Below are positions 31,043 through 39,342 of a DNA stretch of 64,000 nt, one piece after another. The DNA comes from Treponema sp. (GTDB lineage: Bacteria > Spirochaetota > Spirochaetia > Treponematales > Treponemataceae), in the NCBI GenBank assembly GCA_004554075.1, contig SFOB01000003.1, positions 114,875 to 178,874 on the forward strand. Reading direction: 5' to 3'. The position numbers were made by a program, and so were the translations under genes. Under the pieces are notes generated by a model. That model was not told the origin of the DNA. It worked only from the letters and a program-made list of their open reading frames with translations, and ran no database searches. Within the stretch, counting starts at the first letter, position 1. Each line of letters begins with the position of its first letter.

Positions 31043-31960
31043 TCATTTTATCTGATTAATAATACGGAAGCCTTGTCCGCCGTTTCCTGGATATTCCAGG
31101 CCTTCTTCATAATAAGAAAGAAGAGCGTTATCTTCATCAGAAAACATATTTCCACCAACTTGAATTCTTCTTGGAAAGACTTGATTTCTTGTATTTGTGT
31201 AAAAGGCAAGGTCTTCGCAGAATTCTTTTACATTGCCAGTCATATCATAAATACCAAGTTCATTTGCTTTTAATAAGCCTACCTGATGATGTGTTTTATT
31301 ACTGTTAGATTGAACCCAGCCGACTTCTTGCAAATTATTGCTTCCGGCATATTTATAATTATTTGTTTTGCTTCCACCTTTTGCGGCAAAAAGCCATTCA
31401 TCCATTGTTGGTAATCTAAAGCCTTTTTTATTATGATTAATGGTAACATTTGCGCTTTTTATGAAGGTTTTATATGTAGGTTCTTCTTTAATAAATTTAT
31501 CTTTCTGAGCTTTAAGATCATCAGTTTTTGTAACAATATCTGTAATTGTATAGCAGCATTCATCTTCGCCCATTGTCAGAGTTGTAAGTACATTGCAAAA
31601 ATAAACGGCATCATACCAGCTTACAAATTCTACAGGACGTTTATTCTGATCTTCATCTTCAGCTGGATTTTTAGAATAATAACTTGGATTTGTTCCCATG
31701 ACTGCTTTGTATAATTCCTGGGTAACCTCAAACTTTCCAATTTTAAAAGAACGCTTTTTTCCATCAGATTTATAATCTTTTACAAGAACCATTTCATTAA
31801 TATAATTATTGATGATTTCAAGTTCTTCCTTTGTGTACTGATGTATGGCATCAGAGTTATTTCTGTTTTTTACCTTTAGATTGTCAGAACTGTTAAGCTC
31901 TGCAAAGATTGTAGAAATAAAAAATAAAGATAAAAGAATTGATGAAATGATTTTTTTCAT
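31043..31960 (-). CDS. SUMF1/FGE-domain secreted protein
   Basis: A 305-residue protein with a signal peptide (MKKIISSILLSLFFISTIFA) and a formylglycine-generating-enzyme-like (SUMF1, PF03781) domain: FKIGKFEVTQELYKAVMGTNPS, RPVEFVSWYDAVYFCNVLT, GFRLPTMDEWLFAAKGG, LGIYDMTGNVKEFCEDL and a GFRI end. The reactive Cys pair of true formylglycine-generating enzymes is not evident, so it is probably a binding or structural member; such paralogues are numerous in treponemes. AAAAGGAG precedes the chosen ATG (31960). It lies 25 bases after GH10 on the same strand and is likely co-transcribed with it, but the link to xylan is unproven. Confidence 0.87.
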   Translation of the reverse strand: MKKIISSILLSLFFISTIFAELNSSDNLKVKNRNNSDAIHQYTKEELEIINNYINEMVLVKDYKSDGKKRSFKIGKFEVTQELYKAVMGTNPSYYSKNPAEDEDQNKRPVEFVSWYDAVYFCNVLTTLTMGEDECCYTITDIVTKTDDLKAQKDKFIKEEPTYKTFIKSANVTINHNKKGFRLPTMDEWLFAAKGGSKTNNYKYAGSNNLQEVGWVQSNSNKTHHQVGLLKANELGIYDMTGNVKEFCEDLAFYTNTRNQVFPRRIQVGGNMFSDEDNALLSYYEEGLEYPGNGGQGFRIINQIK

Positions 31961-31985
31961 AAGAACTCCTTTTTTTATTACATAT

Positions 31986-33143
31986 TTATTTACACAATCT
32001 GTCAAAGGCTGCCTTTGGCTTGCCTTCTCCATCAAATAGGAGAGGGGCGTCGGTGCGGCCTGGGACTGGGAAGCCGTTTTTCCAGCTCATGCGGTCGGTA
32101 ATGCCCCAGAGAATAACGTCTTTGAGAATGCCGGCCTTTGCCTCTTTTTTAAAGCATTCGAAGATTTCTTCGTATCGTTTTGCCTGCTTTTCGAGGAGTT
32201 CAGCAGTGTATTCCTTGCGCGGCTCAAACTTTCCTTCGTTCTGTTCCTTGTCTGCGTACATAGAAATTTCCATTTCAGTTACGATTACCTTGAGACCCAG
32301 GCTGCCGTAAAGCTCGATTGTTTTTTCGATTTCGCTTACCGGCGGATATTCAATGTTAATGTGCATCTGAAGTCCAACTGTATCTACAGGAACTCCGCGC
32401 TCCAGCATTCCTTTGAGGAGTTTGTACATTCCTTCCCGCTTACCAGGAACCATTTCCAGATTATAGTCGTTGATTACCAGACTTGATTTTGGGAAGGCTT
32501 CTTTTGCCCAGAAAAAGGCTTTGTCTACATATTCAGGGCCAAGGATATCGAACCACTGAGAGCGGTCGGCTCCATCGCGGAGGACAAAGTTTTTATCTGA
32601 TATACATTCGTTTACAACGTCTACAGAACAGATATCGTCGCGGTAGCGTTCGCCAACTGTAAAAATATAGTTCTTAAGGCGTTCTTCGAGCACTTCGCGA
32701 CTAGCCTTACTGCCGTCATCATTTTTGAAGATCCAGTCTGGAGACTGATTATGCCATACCAGAGTGTGCCAGCGCATATCCTGGCCGTTTTTCTTTGCAA
32801 AGTCACGGAGGCGGTCTGCGGCTGCAAAATCAAAAGTAGGCTTGCCGTCGGCTCCCTTGTGATAAATAGAGCCCATTTTGCATTCGTTTTCAGCAACTAC
32901 AAGATTAAACTGACTCGCTGCGAGTTCCTTATCCGGCATGTCGCCTTTTGGGAAAGGTTTTGGCTCAGGGAACTTGAACTCTGGGAATTCAGGAGTAGGC
33001 TTGAAGTTCTTTTTAAAGTCTTCATAGCGGGCCTTCATATGCTCAAAATGGTCGGCCTTCTCTTCATCATTCATCAAAATAATTCCGCTGATGGCAGCAC
33101 CAACTCTAAAATAATCTTTATAGCTTTCGAATAAGGTTTTCAT
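31986..33143 (-). CDS. GH10 endo-1,4-beta-xylanase, predicted cytoplasmic
   Basis: A 385-residue glycoside hydrolase family 10 enzyme that cleaves beta-1,4-xylan chains with retention. The (beta/alpha)8 barrel shows MRWHTLVWHNQSPDW (residues 123-137), the acid/base Glu179 in DVVNECISD, YNLEMVPGKR near 227-236, QMHINIEYPP near 259 and the nucleophile Glu290 in VIVTEMEIS. There is no signal peptide, so it should act on imported xylo-oligosaccharides in the cytoplasm. ATG 33143 is preferred; a TTG ten codons upstream is possible, and neither has a good Shine-Dalgarno sequence. The divergent neighbour is the DUF4867/fucose-isomerase unit, with a palindromic operator candidate between them. Confidence 0.95.
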   Translation of the reverse strand: MKTLFESYKDYFRVGAAISGIILMNDEEKADHFEHMKARYEDFKKNFKPTPEFPEFKFPEPKPFPKGDMPDKELAASQFNLVVAENECKMGSIYHKGADGKPTFDFAAADRLRDFAKKNGQDMRWHTLVWHNQSPDWIFKNDDGSKASREVLEERLKNYIFTVGERYRDDICSVDVVNECISDKNFVLRDGADRSQWFDILGPEYVDKAFFWAKEAFPKSSLVINDYNLEMVPGKREGMYKLLKGMLERGVPVDTVGLQMHINIEYPPVSEIEKTIELYGSLGLKVIVTEMEISMYADKEQNEGKFEPRKEYTAELLEKQAKRYEEIFECFKKEAKAGILKDVILWGITDRMSWKNGFPVPGRTDAPLLFDGEGKPKAAFDRLCK

Positions 33144-33263
33144 GCTGATTATTATGGTAAAAAACTGGTTCAAATAATAGGGGGGAATATTCTTAATAAT
33201 GGTAGGAATCTCTATTAAAGAATTGCATCATCGCCATGCTCCTTGCAATTAAGTTTTACTGAC

Positions 33264-33277
33264 GGCAACCGGTTGCC
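33264..33277. promoter_or_regulatory. Candidate LacI-type operator between GH10 and the fucose-isomerase unit
   Basis: GGCAACCGGTTGCC, a perfect 14-base palindrome with a central CCGG, 120 bases upstream of GH10 and 175 bases upstream of the DUF4867 gene. Thirteen of its bases are identical to the site at 17166-17178 before xylB. Confidence 0.55.
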
Positions 33278-33451
33278 TACTACAACGTTTTCGGGCCTTA
33301 TTTTGCGGATAAATTTTTTGTTTTTCAAAATTTATTTAGTGCATTATTTTTTACTTAGTGATAGAATGAAAATGAGCGTTTCTGCGAAATTTTTTGGCCG
33401 TCGGAGCGGTTGAAGAATAAGTAAAACGTTTAATAGGAGTATAAAAAAAGC

Positions 33452-34105
33452 ATGCGTATTAAATCTGTCTTTAGTCACAGTTTTGAAAAGTATGGAAAGG
33501 TTCTTACAGGTTATGATGTAACAGACCTTCTCAAGAAACTGGACGAAACTACTAAAAAGCCTGACAATGCCGTAATTTATGAGCCGGGCGATGCTGGATT
33601 GGAAGCTCTTCCAATTGCAAAAGAATTCAGCGACAACGCTTACGGCGGAATGCCAATTCAGGTTGGTTACTGCAATGGTAACAACACAAAACTCAACTGT
33701 CTTGAGTGGCACCGTGGTTCTGAGCTCAACATTCCTTCTAATGACATCGTTCTTCTTCTCGCATCTCTTCAGTCTGTAAAAAATGGAAAATTGAACACCA
33801 GCGCTGTAGAAGCTTTCTACGTTCCAAAGGGAACTGTTGTTCAGGTTTATGAAACAACTCTTCACTATGCACCTTGTACTGCTGTTAAGAATGGCGAAGT
33901 TTCTAAGGAAGGTTTCCGCGTAATTATCGTTCTTCCAAAAGATACAAATACAGAAAAGCCTGCTATTAAGGAAATTGATTTCGAAGATAAATTGCTCTGG
34001 GCACGCAACAAGTGGCTCATTGCTCATCCGGATTCAAGCGAAGCAAAGGCTGGCGCTTTTGTTGGCTTGAGCGGAATCAACATCGACATTTCAAAGGCAA
34101 AATAA
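33452..34105 (+). CDS. DUF4867 family protein
   Basis: A 217-residue cytoplasmic protein that matches my memory of DUF4867, a family found beside fucose- or arabinose-isomerase-like genes. Recognisable segments: FEKYGKVLTGYDVTDLLKKLDE near residue 11, EALPIAKEFSDNAYGGMPIQVGYCNGNNTKLNCLEWHRGSELNIP near 51-95 and the cupin-like VEAFYVPKGTVVQVYETTLHYAPC near 115-138. The WHRGSE and LHYAPC pieces with conserved His residues suggest a metal-binding cupin, perhaps a sugar isomerase or mutarotase helper; this is inference. AGGAG lies before the ATG. It is the first gene of a two-gene unit, 30 bases ahead of the isomerase. Confidence 0.85.
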   Translation: MRIKSVFSHSFEKYGKVLTGYDVTDLLKKLDETTKKPDNAVIYEPGDAGLEALPIAKEFSDNAYGGMPIQVGYCNGNNTKLNCLEWHRGSELNIPSNDIVLLLASLQSVKNGKLNTSAVEAFYVPKGTVVQVYETTLHYAPCTAVKNGEVSKEGFRVIIVLPKDTNTEKPAIKEIDFEDKLLWARNKWLIAHPDSSEAKAGAFVGLSGINIDISKAK

Positions 34106-34135
34106 GTAGAAAAAATTTTATAGGAGTATAAATAA

Positions 34136-35632
34136 ATGATTAACAACAAACCAAAAATTAAGATCGGTATCGTAGCTGTTAGCCGCGACTGTTTCCCAGA
34201 GTCTCTCGCTGTAAACCGCAGAAAGGCTCTTGTTGCTGCATATACAAAAAAGTATGGTGCAGATGAAATCTACGAATGTCCAATTTGTATCGTAGAATCA
34301 GAAATCCACATGTGCCAGGCTTTGGAAGACATTAAGAAGAACGGCTGTAACGCTCTTTGTGTTTACCTTGGTAACTTTGGTCCAGAAATTTCTGAGACTT
34401 TGCTTGCTAAGCACTTTGAAGGTCCTAAGATGTTCTGTGCTGCTGCAGAAGAGACTTCTAAGGACGGCGGACTTATCCAGGGTCGTGGTGATGCTTACTG
34501 TGGTATGCTCAACGCTTCTTACAACCTCAAACTCCGCAACATTAAGGCTTATATTCCTGAATATCCAGTAGGAACTGCTGAACAGTGTGCAGATATGATT
34601 CACGAGTTCGCACCTGTTGCAAAGGCAGTTTATGCTTTGAACCACCTCAAGATTATTTCTTTCGGACCACGTCCACTCAACTTCCTTGCTTGTAACGCAC
34701 CTATTAAACAGCTTTACAACATTGGTGTTGAAATTGAAGAGAACTCTGAGCTTGACTTGTTCGAATCATTCAACAAGCACGCTGGCGACGCTCGTATTAA
34801 GGAAGTTGCTGCTGATATGGCTAAAGAACTCGGTGCTGGTAACAAAAAGCCTGAAGTTCTTGAAAAGCTTGCTCAGTATGAAATCACATTGCTCGACTGG
34901 GTTGAAGCACATCGCGGATACCGTGAGTTCGTTGCAATTGCCGGAAAATGCTGGCCTGCATTCCAGACTCAGTTCGGATTCGTTCCTTGCTATGTAAACA
35001 GCCGCCTCACAAAGATGGGTATTCCTGTATCTTGTGAAGTTGATATCTACGGATGTCTTTCTGAGTTCATCGGTACTGTTGTTTCTGATGATACAGTTAC
35101 TCTCCTCGACATCAACAACACTGTTCCACAGGATATCTATGATGAAGACATCAAGGGTAAGTACGGTCAGTACACACTCAAAGATACATTCATGGGCTTC
35201 CACTGCGGAAACACAGCTTCTACAAAGCTTTCATTCTGCGAGATGAAGTACCAGCTCATCATGGCTCGTGCTCTTCCTGTTGAAGTTACAAACGGAACTC
35301 TGGAAGGAGATATCGTTCCAGGTCCTATCACTTTCTACCGCTTGCAGTCAACTTCTGACAACATCCTCCGCGCATACATTGCACAGGGTGAAGTTCTCCC
35401 AGTTGCTACACGCTCATTCGGTGGTATCGGTATTTTCGCAATCCCAGAAATGGGCCGCTTCTACCGCCACGTACTCATCGAAAAGAACTTCCCACACCAC
35501 GGTGCCGTTGCATTCGGCCACTTTGGAAAGGAACTCTACGAAGTATTCAAGTACATCGGCGTAGCAGTTGATGAGATTGGATACAACCAGCCTAAGGGAG
35601 TTCGCTACCCAACAGAAAATCCTTGGGCATAA
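34136..35632 (+). CDS. L-fucose/L-arabinose isomerase family protein
   Basis: A 498-residue aldose-ketose isomerase of the fucose isomerase family. The residues that bind manganese in E. coli FucI have counterparts Glu301 (CEVDIYG), Asp325 (LLDINN) and His462 (AFGHFG); the 24-residue Glu-Asp spacing equals that of FucI. The C-terminal domain RSFGGIGIFAIPEMGRFYRHVLIEKNFPHH is typical. It is about 90 residues shorter than FucI (591), as in other members next to DUF4867. The product would be a ketose such as fuculose or ribulose; the substrate cannot be decided. AGGAG precedes the ATG. No fuculokinase or aldolase is nearby. A clear terminator follows at 35713. Strong preference for highly used codons suggests high expression. 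Confidence 0.9.
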   Translation: MINNKPKIKIGIVAVSRDCFPESLAVNRRKALVAAYTKKYGADEIYECPICIVESEIHMCQALEDIKKNGCNALCVYLGNFGPEISETLLAKHFEGPKMFCAAAEETSKDGGLIQGRGDAYCGMLNASYNLKLRNIKAYIPEYPVGTAEQCADMIHEFAPVAKAVYALNHLKIISFGPRPLNFLACNAPIKQLYNIGVEIEENSELDLFESFNKHAGDARIKEVAADMAKELGAGNKKPEVLEKLAQYEITLLDWVEAHRGYREFVAIAGKCWPAFQTQFGFVPCYVNSRLTKMGIPVSCEVDIYGCLSEFIGTVVSDDTVTLLDINNTVPQDIYDEDIKGKYGQYTLKDTFMGFHCGNTASTKLSFCEMKYQLIMARALPVEVTNGTLEGDIVPGPITFYRLQSTSDNILRAYIAQGEVLPVATRSFGGIGIFAIPEMGRFYRHVLIEKNFPHHGAVAFGHFGKELYEVFKYIGVAVDEIGYNQPKGVRYPTENPWA

Positions 35633-35638
35633 GCCCAA

Positions 35639-35704
35639 CGTCACCCCGAACTTGTTTCGGGGTCTAGACATAGATGTCATCCTTGGGCTTGACCCGGGGA
35701 TCCA
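35639..35704. repeat. Family A repeat, two variants in tandem
   Basis: GTCACCCCGAACTTGTTTCG followed by GTCATCCTTGGGCTTGACCC: one AACTTGTTTC-type and one GGCTTGACCC-type copy. Confidence 0.8.
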
Positions 35705-35712
35705 TAAACAAG

Positions 35713-35746
35713 AAACCGCTTCTCATACGAGGAGCGGTTTTTTTTC
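35713..35746 (+). terminator. Rho-independent terminator of the isomerase unit
   Basis: AAACCGCT(TCT) / (AGG)AGCGGTTT followed by seven T. Confidence 0.85.
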
Positions 35747-35772
35747 ATTACTTAACAATACCGATTATTTTT

Positions 35773-35778
35773 TATAAT
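35773..35778 (+). promoter_or_regulatory. -10 box directly before the TPR gene start
   Basis: TATAAT eight bases before the ATG at 35787. A TTAACA at 35752 could be a -35 box with a short 15-base spacer. No Shine-Dalgarno sequence. Confidence 0.5.
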
Positions 35779-35786
35779 ATAGCGCT

Positions 35787-36515
35787 ATGGGATACATTTT
35801 TGCTTTTTTGCCTTATATTTTTCAGCTTTTGCTGATAATTCATATGATTAAAAGAAATAAACCTTTTGTATGGCTCTGGCTGATTGTTTTTCTGCCTTAT
35901 ATCGGGGGCATTGTTTATTTTATTATGGAAGTTCTTCCGGAATTAATTCACAGTCAGTCGGTAAGCAATATGGGCAGCGCGATTGATGGAAGATTCCACC
36001 CGAATAAAAAAATTGAAGATCTTGAGCGTCTTGTAAAACGCCAGGGAACTATTTCGAATATTGTTCAGCTTGCAGATGCTTATAGTGAAGCCGGCAATTA
36101 TGAAAAGGCTGTAGAATTATATAAATCATGTCTGCAGGGACCTTATGAGCATGATGGCGAGATTCAGTTCAAAATCGTAAACAGCCTTTTTAGAGCAGGT
36201 AACATTCCTTTTGCTCAGGAAGCTTTAAAGATTTTTAAGGAACACAATGAAATTTCAAATCAGGAACAGGCAATAATTGAGATTCTTGTAAATCAGGATT
36301 TTGCAAAACTTCAGGATATTTTTGATAATACATCAAATTTTGAAGTTGGATACAATCTTGTAAAACACTACCTTGAAATTGAAGATCTTGATAAAGCGGA
36401 AGCAATCGTAGAAGAAATGAAGGAAATCCGTACTGAATATCCGATGTATAAATCAGGACAGAATGCTACCTGGTTTAAGCTTTCTAAAAGATTACTTTCT
36501 GACGCTGAAAAATAA
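35787..36515 (+). CDS. PLDc_N-type membrane protein with TPR domain
   Basis: A 242-residue protein. Two helices in residues 1-50 (YIFAFLPYIFQLLLIIHMIK, KPFVWLWLIVFLPYIGGIVYFIMEVLPEL) match the PLDc_N module otherwise found at the front of cardiolipin synthases and anti-sigma transporters. Residues 85-235 form about four tetratricopeptide-like helix pairs (IVQLADAYSEAGNYEKAVELYKSCL), presumably cytoplasmic and used for protein contacts. No catalytic HKD motif is present. The mRNA is probably leaderless. It converges on the DUF4097 gene. Role unknown; a membrane scaffold is a reasonable inference. Confidence 0.8.
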   Translation: MGYIFAFLPYIFQLLLIIHMIKRNKPFVWLWLIVFLPYIGGIVYFIMEVLPELIHSQSVSNMGSAIDGRFHPNKKIEDLERLVKRQGTISNIVQLADAYSEAGNYEKAVELYKSCLQGPYEHDGEIQFKIVNSLFRAGNIPFAQEALKIFKEHNEISNQEQAIIEILVNQDFAKLQDIFDNTSNFEVGYNLVKHYLEIEDLDKAEAIVEEMKEIRTEYPMYKSGQNATWFKLSKRLLSDAEK

Positions 36516-36519
36516 AAAA

Positions 36520-36547
36520 ATAAGCCATCCGGTAATGGATGGCTTAA
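36520..36547. terminator. Bidirectional terminator
   Basis: AAGCCATCC-GGTAAT-GGATGGCTT between two convergent genes, with an A-rich tract on one side and a short T/A tract on the other. Confidence 0.75.
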
Positions 36548-36553
36548 GAATAA

Positions 36554-37519
36554 TTAATAATCCAGAGAAATATCACCGGAAGTGGTGTGGAGTTTTATTA
36601 AAGCACCACCGCCGTTGTAGTCCATTGTGTAGCCTTCGCGGGGGTTCAGGCGGTTGTTGTTGAACTTGTCGCGGAAGGTGCCCGAGCTGCAGGCAGCTTC
36701 TACAGAAAACTTTGCTCGCATCGGCATGTAAAGGTTTATGTTGCCGCTTGAGCATTCAAGAGAAGAAGTTGCAGAAGGGGCGCTTTTGAGTTCCAGAGAA
36801 ATGCCGCCGCTTGTGTTGCTAGCATCAAAATAATCGCAGTCCAGTTTTTTAACAGTAATACCACCACTTGAAGTTTTGAATTCTGCATATTCGCTGGCAA
36901 AGTCTTCTGCATTTATGTTGCCGCTTGTAGCCTGAAGGAAACCATTGCCGCCTGTAAATTTTCTGATTGAAATGTCACCGCTTGTGCTGGTAACTCTAAA
37001 GGTATCTGAATCAATATTATAAAGGCTGATTTCACCGCTTGAGCTTGAAACCTTTACAGTGTCTGCAAAAAGTCCTTTAACAGATCTGATGTCTCCGCTC
37101 GAAGCAGAAATTTTAATTTCAGTTTTTGCAGAAAGAGGACGGGCAAGTTCAATTTCTCCGCTGGAAGATTTGATGGAAATTTCATCGAAATCTTTTTTCT
37201 GAGGAACGTAAACAATAACAGTGCAGTTGTAGCCGGTTGGATTTGTGAAAAAGTTTACACCGTTGTTTGCTGAATCAATATAAAGTGTAGAGCCCGAAAC
37301 CGAAACTTCAGGAATGATTTTTTTGTAGTTGCAGTATATTTCAACGTCTATGCTTGTGACGTCATAGGTTTCTTCAATTTTCAAATCTTCAGATGATAAA
37401 TTGAATTCGAGACAGTTTATTGCATCAGCTCCAAACTGCTCCTTTTTTAAGAGATTTGGAAGAGCAAAAATGCTGGCAGTAAGACAAGCCAGAAGAATAG
37501 TGGTTATAAGCTTTTTCAT
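36554..37519 (-). CDS. DUF4097 beta-helix protein, exported
   Basis: A 321-residue protein with a signal peptide (MKKLITTILLACLTASIFA). From about residue 125 to the end it consists of eight or nine repeats of roughly 20 residues, each with the pattern (T/S)SSG(E/D/N)I.(L/I), for example ASSGDIRSVKG, SSSGEISLYN, STSGDISIRKF, TSGNINAED, TSSGGITVKK. This is the DUF4097/putative-adhesin fold, a right-handed beta-solenoid. Role in the envelope is unknown. ATG 37519 is preferred because AAGAGG lies ten bases upstream; an ATG two codons earlier is close to the same site. The gene starts about 120 bases from the divergent methyltransferase gene. Confidence 0.85.
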   Translation of the reverse strand: MKKLITTILLACLTASIFALPNLLKKEQFGADAINCLEFNLSSEDLKIEETYDVTSIDVEIYCNYKKIIPEVSVSGSTLYIDSANNGVNFFTNPTGYNCTVIVYVPQKKDFDEISIKSSSGEIELARPLSAKTEIKISASSGDIRSVKGLFADTVKVSSSSGEISLYNIDSDTFRVTSTSGDISIRKFTGGNGFLQATSGNINAEDFASEYAEFKTSSGGITVKKLDCDYFDASNTSGGISLELKSAPSATSSLECSSGNINLYMPMRAKFSVEAACSSGTFRDKFNNNRLNPREGYTMDYNGGGALIKLHTTSGDISLDY

Positions 37520-37624
37520 TATCATACCTCTTGGTAGTTTAACACTTGATGCAGATGAATGTGTTACTTTTTGTGTGCAGGGCACATCTATACTTTTAAT
37601 ATATCAATTTCGCAATTTTTTGTG

Positions 37625-37630
37625 TATATT
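37625..37630 (+). promoter_or_regulatory. -10 box directly before the methyltransferase start
   Basis: TATATT six bases before the ATG at 37637, without a Shine-Dalgarno sequence. The -35 region is weak. Confidence 0.45.
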
Positions 37631-37636
37631 AGATTT

Positions 37637-38410
37637 ATGAAGAACAAGAAAAATAACGAGCTGGCAGTTTGCGGATTTGCAGCTGTAAAAAAGCTCGAAA
37701 AGAATCATCCGGAGAAGATTACACGCCTTTATTTTACAGAAGAAGTGGCACCAAAGTTTGGTGGCCTCTGCAAAAAGCTTGCCAAGGTACACGGCATTTA
37801 TAATCAGAAACCGGCTGCAGACCTGGAAAAATTAAGCGGCACAGTACATCACCAGGGTGTAGTTGCCATGATAGAAGCTCCTCAGATTGAACCATTGGAC
37901 AGCGATATAACAGAGGGCTGGTGTGAGCGCGGTGAGAATGCAGTGCTCTTTGACCGCATTGGAAACGCAAATAATTTTGGTGCCATTGTTCGCAGTGCAG
38001 CCTTTTTTGGAATTCAGAATATTGTAATTCCTAATGATGAGGCTCAGAGTTCAATTACAACAAGCAGTTACCGCGTAGCAGAAGGCGGAATGGAGTATGT
38101 AAATATTTACAGCGTAAATTCCAGCGTTCGTCTGCTAGAAGCTCTTAAGGGAAAGATGCTTCGTGTTGGAACTGATTTGACAGCTAAAAAGACAGTTGAT
38201 TTTTTGAGTACGCCACAAGCCCGCAAAATGCCTGCCCTTATTGTTCTTGGAAACGAAGAGCATGGTATAAGTGAAGCAGTCCGCAAAAACTGCGATGAAC
38301 TTGTAATTATTCCCTGGGGCGGTATGGGTGCAGGTGCCTCGGAGAGTCTCGTAGACAGTCTTAATGTTGCACAGGCAGCCTCGGTTATTTTTTACGAGCT
38401 GACAAAATAG
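37637..38410 (+). CDS. SpoU/TrmH-family RNA 2'-O-methyltransferase
   Basis: A 257-residue SPOUT-class enzyme that methylates ribose 2'-OH in tRNA or rRNA using S-adenosylmethionine. Residues 1-85 form an RNA-binding substrate domain like that of RlmB/TrmH (ELAVCGFAAVKKL, VHHQGVVAMIE). The knotted catalytic domain has motif 1 DRIGNANNFGAIVRSAAFFGI (about 109-129), motif 2 LIVLGNEEHGIS (about 198-209) and motif 3 VIIPWGGMGAGASESLVDSLNVAQAASVIFYEL at the C terminus. ATG 37637 is chosen on domain boundary and a -10 box six bases upstream; the open frame runs farther upstream without support. The exact RNA site is unknown. Its stop codon lies in the palindrome ahead of the SDR gene. Confidence 0.9.
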   Translation: MKNKKNNELAVCGFAAVKKLEKNHPEKITRLYFTEEVAPKFGGLCKKLAKVHGIYNQKPAADLEKLSGTVHHQGVVAMIEAPQIEPLDSDITEGWCERGENAVLFDRIGNANNFGAIVRSAAFFGIQNIVIPNDEAQSSITTSSYRVAEGGMEYVNIYSVNSSVRLLEALKGKMLRVGTDLTAKKTVDFLSTPQARKMPALIVLGNEEHGISEAVRKNCDELVIIPWGGMGAGASESLVDSLNVAQAASVIFYELTK

Positions 38411-38428
38411 TTAGTTATAACTAACTAT
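38407..38428. promoter_or_regulatory. Perfect 22-base palindrome, candidate operator of the SDR gene
   Basis: Core TAGTTAGTTATAACTAACTA plus one paired base each side. It overlaps the stop codon of the methyltransferase gene and the -35 region of the SDR promoter (TATAAT at 38449-38454), a position suited to a repressor. Confidence 0.55.
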
Positions 38429-38448
38429 TCACGATATTAAAAAAATGT

Positions 38449-38454
38449 TATAAT
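38449..38454 (+). promoter_or_regulatory. -10 box of the SDR gene
   Basis: TATAAT, 35 bases before the ATG at 38490, with the GAGGAG ribosome binding site in between. The matching -35 region is poor and lies at the edge of the palindrome. Confidence 0.5.
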
Positions 38455-38489
38455 GCAATTATTAAAAAAATAATGAGGAGTATTTTTTT

Positions 38490-39263
38490 ATGAAGAATTA
38501 TTTTGATTTAACCGGTCAGGTTGCTGTTGTAACCGGCTGTTCTACAGGTCTTGGTGTACAGATGGCAAAGGCTCTTGCAAATCAGGGAGCAAAGATTGTT
38601 GCCATTGCCCGCCGCAAAGAGCTTATTGATGCAGTTGCTAAAGAAATTGCAGACACATATAAGGTTGAAGCAGTAGGTATTCAGTGTGATATTACTGATA
38701 CAGACCGCGTAAATGCCGTAATTGATGAAATTATGGCAAAGTTCGGCCGCATCGACATTCTTATCAACAATGCCGGAACTGGTGCTGTTGCTCCTGCAGA
38801 GGACATTACAGACGATCAGTTCTACAACGAAATCAATATTGATATGTTCGGTTCTTTCCGCATGGCACGTGCTATTGCTAAAAAGGCAATGATTCCTGCA
38901 AAGTATGGCCGTATCATCAACATCGCTTCAATGTACGGAATGGTTGGAAATAAGGTTGCTCCATGTTCACCTTATCATGCTGCAAAGGGTGGTGTAGTAA
39001 ACATGACTCGTGGCCTTGCAAGTGAATGGGGAAAATACAATATCAACGTAAATGCAATCTGTCCGGGCTATTTCTACAGCCCACTCACAAAGGAAACTCT
39101 GGATTCAGATTTCTTCCAGCAGAATGCACAGACAATGATTCCTCTCAGCCGCTACGGTAATGAAGGTGAGCTTGATACAGCAGCTCTCTTCCTTGCAAGC
39201 CCTGCTTCAAGCTACGTAACTGGAGTTATTCTCCCGGTTGACGGCGGTTATACTGCAATGTAG
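38490..39263 (+). CDS. SDR family dehydrogenase (gluconate 5-dehydrogenase-like)
   Basis: A 257-residue short-chain dehydrogenase/reductase. The cofactor motif TGCSTGLG is at residues 15-22, NNAG at about 91-94, the catalytic Ser in NIASMYG (about 149-155) and YHAAK (about 166-170); PGYF and the C-terminal GVILPVDGGYTAM are typical. Closest in feel to gluconate 5-dehydrogenases or 2-deoxygluconate 3-dehydrogenases, so a sugar-acid or sugar-alcohol substrate is likely but not certain. GAGGAG precedes the ATG. It is monocistronic, with a palindromic operator candidate at the promoter and a bidirectional terminator after it. It faces the GH120 gene across that terminator. Confidence 0.9.
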   Translation: MKNYFDLTGQVAVVTGCSTGLGVQMAKALANQGAKIVAIARRKELIDAVAKEIADTYKVEAVGIQCDITDTDRVNAVIDEIMAKFGRIDILINNAGTGAVAPAEDITDDQFYNEINIDMFGSFRMARAIAKKAMIPAKYGRIINIASMYGMVGNKVAPCSPYHAAKGGVVNMTRGLASEWGKYNINVNAICPGYFYSPLTKETLDSDFFQQNAQTMIPLSRYGNEGELDTAALFLASPASSYVTGVILPVDGGYTAM

Positions 39264-39285
39264 CCTCATTTAGAGTGAATTAATG

Positions 39286-39320
39286 AAAAAAGCCGGACAC
39301 CATAAAATGTCCGGCTTTTA
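39286..39320. terminator. Bidirectional terminator
   Basis: AAAAAAGCCGGACA-CCATAAAA-TGTCCGGCTTTTA, ten-base stem with A and T tracts, between convergent SDR and GH120 genes. Confidence 0.9.
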
Positions 39321-39342
39321 TGTTTTAAAAGGCTAAATCAAA

